A stretch of 58,153 nt of DNA from Anaerolineae bacterium. GTDB taxonomy: Bacteria > Chloroflexota > Anaerolineae > Aggregatilineales > Aggregatilineaceae. The position numbers and the translations under genes were made by a program. This document shows positions 55,512 through 58,153 of the stretch, one piece after another; position 1 is the first letter of the stretch; every line of letters starts with the position of its first letter. The notes beneath the pieces are model-generated. The model was not told the DNA's origin. It saw only the letters and a program-made list of their open reading frames with translations, and searched no databases. Location: assembly GCA_016926875.1 (NCBI GenBank), contig JAFGNU010000071.1, forward strand, positions 1 to 58,153, given 5' to 3'.

Positions 55512-56518
55512 AACAATGCCTCGACCAGCCGGGGCAGCGAGTCGGCATAGCGGTAGTGCGTGCCCCGGTGCCCGTCGGGATATTCTTCGTACACGTGCGG
55601 GATGCCCAGCGTTTCTAGCTTTTGATGCAGCACGCGCGCGCCGATCTGAAGCTGGTATTCGTCGTACTGTCCCACGTCGATAAAGTTCAGGCGGCTGTGA
55701 CGCAGCGCGTCAGCATAGGCCGGGGTGTCCAGCTTGCGGATCGGGTCGTGCGCCAGCCAGCGCGCCCAGACATCGGCGTTCAGCGCGCCGGTGATGGCAT
55801 CGATAGGCAGGTCGAAGCCGTGCGGGGAATCCGGGTTCCCGCCAAATGCCGCCGCCCAACAAACCGCCATGATCAGCTCCCAGAACGCGCCGCCCTTGGG
55901 CCGGATGCCGGGGATGTCGTAGATGAAGGCGTCCAGGCCGCCGTAGTGTTCAAGGTGCTGGTGCATCTTGCTCAGGTGGGGGATGCAGGCGAATTCCCAG
56001 TACAGGTCACCGCTGTGACAGGCGAACGCGCCGAAGATTTCCGGGTGGTGCATGGCCTGTGTGATCGCGCCAAAGCCGCCGCTGCTGCGCCCCATCACGC
56101 CGCGATGGTCACGGCTGGCCAGCGTGCGGTAGTTGGTGTCGACCAGCGGCACGATCTCATCGATCAAATAATCCTCGTAGCGGCCCATGCCCGCCGAGTT
56201 GATAAACTGCGAGCCGCCAAAGCGCGTCCACATATCCGGCAGCACCACGATCACCGGGTCGAGCACACCACCGTCGATTAAGTCGTCCAACTGCTGCTTG
56301 ATCGTCACGTCCCAGGGGCGCCAGTTCATCAGGCCGGGGCCGGTGTTGCCGTGGCTGCTCAGCAGGTAGATGGTTGGGTAGCGGCGGTCTGCAAAATCGT
56401 CATGGCCGGGCGGCAGGTACACCGTCACGCGGCGGATATGCGGATCGCCCAGCGGGTTTTCGCGCAGGACGGCGCTTTCCAGGGTTGGCTGTTCAACACG
56501 GCTTGGGCTGATGCTCAC
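55508..56518 (-). CDS. alpha/beta-hydrolase (putative esterase, EstD type)
   Basis: 336 residues from the GTG at 56518, for which AAGGAG is correctly spaced; a GTG at 56545 is less well placed. 'VTVYLPPGHDDFADRRYPTIYLLSSHG' opens the fold. The nucleophile elbow is 'GRSSGGFGAI' (G-x-S-x-G), and the C-terminus has 'DGHRGTHYRY' with the catalytic His. The family hydrolyses esters such as S-formylglutathione or enterobactin-type substrates. No signal peptide is evident. It is the first gene of the envelope operon with M23-LysM and SH3 genes, and is divergent from the SCP2 gene. Confidence 0.88.
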   Translation of the reverse strand: MSISPSRVEQPTLESAVLRENPLGDPHIRRVTVYLPPGHDDFADRRYPTIYLLSSHGNTGPGLMNWRPWDVTIKQQLDDLIDGGVLDPVIVVLPDMWTRFGGSQFINSAGMGRYEDYLIDEIVPLVDTNYRTLASRDHRGVMGRSSGGFGAITQAMHHPEIFGAFACHSGDLYWEFACIPHLSKMHQHLEHYGGLDAFIYDIPGIRPKGGAFWELIMAVCWAAAFGGNPDSPHGFDLPIDAITGALNADVWARWLAHDPIRKLDTPAYADALRHSRLNFIDVGQYDEYQLQIGARVLHQKLETLGIPHVYEEYPDGHRGTHYRYADSLPRLVEALL

Positions 56519-56695
56519 GGCGATCTCCTTCACAATCTCCAACACAAATTGTAACGGAGCGCCAGTGGTGCGGCAATACGCGGCGGCGAAGTGTCAGGCA
56601 GCCGTCAGTCCGGCGGTGGATTATGGTTGGACGCGGCCTTTTTGGTTACTATATGGACGTGCTAGGCTATCATCTGCTTGACAGGAGGAATACAT

Positions 56696-57028
56696 ATGCC
56701 CGGTATGGACACGCTCCAGGAAATCTTTGAAAACATGGGCGAGGGCTTTAACCCGGATAGGGCCGAAGGGGTCGACGCGATATTCCAGTTTGATCTCACC
56801 GGCGACAACGGCGGGAAATACTGGATCAAGGTGGCCGATCAGAAGGCCGAGGTATACGAAGGCGAACACGAATCCCCATCGATGATCCTGACCGCGACTG
56901 CCGATGACTATATCGCGATGGTGAACGGCGACCTGAATCCGATGATGGGATTTATGCAGGGCAAAATCAAGGTCAAGGGCGATATGGGGCTGGCGCTGAA
57001 GCTGCAAGCGATATTTGACATGGGCTGA
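56696..57028 (+). CDS. SCP2 sterol-carrier-domain protein
   Basis: 110 residues, a single SCP2 domain: 'AIFQFDLTGDNGGKYWIKVADQKAEVYEG', then 'MILTATADDYIAMVNGDLNPMMGFMQGKIKVKGDMGLALKL'. This fold binds hydrophobic ligands (lipids, quinones or fatty acids) in a small cavity and is often found alone in bacteria. AGGAGGAA 6 nt before ATG 56696 is strong. The C-terminus is a hydrophobic helix. It is monocistronic and lies between divergent and convergent neighbours. Confidence 0.9.
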   Translation: MPGMDTLQEIFENMGEGFNPDRAEGVDAIFQFDLTGDNGGKYWIKVADQKAEVYEGEHESPSMILTATADDYIAMVNGDLNPMMGFMQGKIKVKGDMGLALKLQAIFDMG

Positions 57029-57047
57029 CGGCAAACATTTCGGTCAA

Positions 57048-57089
57048 TACAAAACGGGGCGCGGTTCCGGTGATGGAGCGCGCCCCGTT
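57048..57089 (-). terminator. terminator between SCP2 and the GDSL gene
   Basis: AACGGGGCGCG (57053-57063) and CGCGCCCCGTT (57079-57089) form an 11-bp stem with a 15-nt loop. On the minus strand TTTTG follows, so it should end the GDSL gene; it may also serve the SCP2 gene. Confidence 0.7.
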
Positions 57090-57147
57090 GCTGGTTACGC
57101 CGGGTACAGGGCCAGGGATGCTGGTGAGCGGTCCCCGGCCCTGCGTG

Positions 57148-58153
57148 TTACGGGATCGGCACGTTAATCATCAACTGGGCCAGTTGGCGCAGCGCGATCA
57201 GGTTGCGAAGCGGGGCGCCGTGCGCTTTCAGTGCGTCCGAAGTGAAAACATCGCCTGGACCGGTCAGTGTCAGGTCCGGGAGGACCGGCACCGAGCGGTT
57301 GGCCACCACGCGCCACACGTTTAGCAGCGGGATGTTATAGGCGTTGGCGGTTTCCACGATGACGGTGTTGTATTCCTGGAGCGCCGGGACGGCTGCCGGG
57401 TCGCCGGGGATGGTCGTCAGCACCGGGATCACGCCCTGCTCGAAGCAGGTTTGAATGATCACGTCAAGATCGGTTTCGAACCGTCCGATTGGCGCGCCGG
57501 TAAGGATATCATTCCGCCCGACAAATATGAACACGACAGCAGGCCGGTTGACGCGCAGTTCACAGGCCAGCGGCGATTCGCCCCCCTGGCAAACGGCTGG
57601 ATCGGCGCTGGCCGGTCTGACCAGGTCGCGCGCGGTCCAGTTTAGATTGGTGCTGAGGCTGCCGCCATCGGTGAAGCTGTTGCCACCAACCGGCAGCGGC
57701 GTGCTGGTGAAGTAGAACACCAGGTTATCCAGGTCGGCAGCGTCCGGCAGGTCGGCGAAGTTGGCCGACCCGTCGCCGAGATCAAACAGGAACTGGGCCG
57801 GAGGCAGGTCGCCCGCCACGCTGAAGATTCCCGGATTGACCGGGGCAGGCATACCCATCCCCTGCCGGTAGATGGCGCGCACCGTCTTGAGCACGTCGCC
57901 CGTGATGTCGGTGATATTCGGGACATCGTTCAGATTGATACCCTCTTCGGTGGGCGGTGGGGGTGGGGGAGGCGTCTCTTCGACGGTGACGCGGAACGCT
58001 GTACCGGTTGTGCCGCCGCGCCCGTCCTCGACGGTAACTGTGATGGTGACTGCACCGGGATTGATCGCGGACAGGGTGATGATGCCCGGTGCGGAAACGA
58101 ACGCTTCAACCACGCCGCCGTTATCCGACACGGCCACCACGGTCAGCGAGTCA
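57148..58153 (-). CDS. GDSL/SGNH-type lipase, N-terminus beyond window
   Basis: The reading frame is open to the right edge, so only the last 335 residues are present. An Ig/cadherin-like beta domain ('SLTVVAVSDNGG' to 'FRVTVEE') precedes a Pro-rich linker ('PPPPPPP') and a SGNH hydrolase-like domain. 'FIFVGRNDIL' is the G-x-N-D block III. The C-terminal 'TSDALKAHG' lies where the D-x-x-H catalytic dyad is expected, but reads D-x-x-x-x-H. The oxyanion-hole GDS motif is not clear. It is probably an exported esterase with a substrate-binding beta domain. The family call is moderate. Confidence 0.7.
   Translation of the reverse strand, partial: DSLTVVAVSDNGGVVEAFVSAPGIITLSAINPGAVTITVTVEDGRGGTTGTAFRVTVEETPPPPPPPTEEGINLNDVPNITDITGDVLKTVRAIYRQGMGMPAPVNPGIFSVAGDLPPAQFLFDLGDGSANFADLPDAADLDNLVFYFTSTPLPVGGNSFTDGGSLSTNLNWTARDLVRPASADPAVCQGGESPLACELRVNRPAVVFIFVGRNDILTGAPIGRFETDLDVIIQTCFEQGVIPVLTTIPGDPAAVPALQEYNTVIVETANAYNIPLLNVWRVVANRSVPVLPDLTLTGPGDVFTSDALKAHGAPLRNLIALRQLAQLMINVPIP

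Noticed and set aside
53799..55550. A 583-codon open frame antisense to the M23-LysM gene
   Set aside because: It covers a recognised gene, has no domain, and reflects rare stop codons in GC-rich DNA. The same applies to long frames at 23222-24565, 32898-34367, 44116-45612, 47577-49124 and 49344-50822.

Overview
The window reads as chromosomal DNA of a GC-rich, probably environmental bacterium, most likely Chloroflexota and near the class Anaerolineae. That is an inference from several sequence features: many envelope proteins on long Pro/Thr stalks carrying LysM, LCP, SH3 or M23 domains; a coiled-coil kinase with the A-Q-E-L-R-T-P box I associate with that group; a fused nuoCD; and widespread GTG starts. 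There is no rRNA, CRISPR array, phage or transposase. One tRNA gene, tRNA-His(GTG), is present.

Layout. 0.1-3.4 kb: two small membrane proteins, a DUF3307-like membrane protein, an SRPBCC protein with a Pro-rich tail, and tRNA-His. 3.6-5.6 kb: fmt and a HEAT-repeat protein. 5.6-13.5 kb: two divergent operons. The leftward one runs ACE-like peptidase, membrane-anchored TIR protein, a large protein with a nucleoside-phosphorylase-like C-terminus, nitroreductase. The rightward one runs ChbG/YdjC deacetylase, an acidic protein with a degenerate 2H-phosphoesterase-like domain, then two SLATT/DUF4231 two-TM proteins. This is my best candidate for an undescribed nucleotide-signalling or immunity locus. 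13.5-17.3 kb: MltG, a sensor kinase without its phospho-acceptor His, and a Cys-containing HTH regulator. 17.6-19.5 kb: two exported proteins. 19.6-23.2 kb: nuoB-nuoCD-nuoI plus a four-Cys protein, with no membrane-arm genes. 23.3-31.3 kb: Mrp, a conserved hypothetical, GT2, a CDF transporter, a FecR protein, a double-domain RNase HI and two small envelope genes.

31.3-36.3 kb: yebC, TIR-YbjN, ruvC, ruvA, thyX on the minus strand, with thyX interrupted by a 379-residue HNH intein. 36.4-43.6 kb: a lipoprotein, an LCP ligase, a LysM protein and a second His-less kinase of 1120 residues. 44-46.3 kb: a NUDIX hydrolase and a class A beta-lactamase-fold protein. 46.5-51.9 kb: a small Cys protein and a partner-switching operon (STAS, RsbW-like-STAS fusion, six-GAF PP2C phosphatase). 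52-58 kb: a membrane protein, an esterase/M23-LysM/SH3 envelope operon, an SCP2 protein and the 3' part of a GDSL-type lipase.

Four copies of a two-hairpin element, GTAGGGGC...GCCCCTAC, in two subfamilies with their own imperfect terminal inverted repeats, sit in the intergenic regions at 1, 17.5, 43.7 and 52 kb and look like MITEs. Recurring themes are envelope remodelling, flux through modified or degenerate signalling domains (two kinases without His, a pseudo-receiver, a degenerate 2H domain, a pseudo-RNase H domain), and two TIR proteins in different contexts. Functions are inferred from motifs read by eye; no database search was run.
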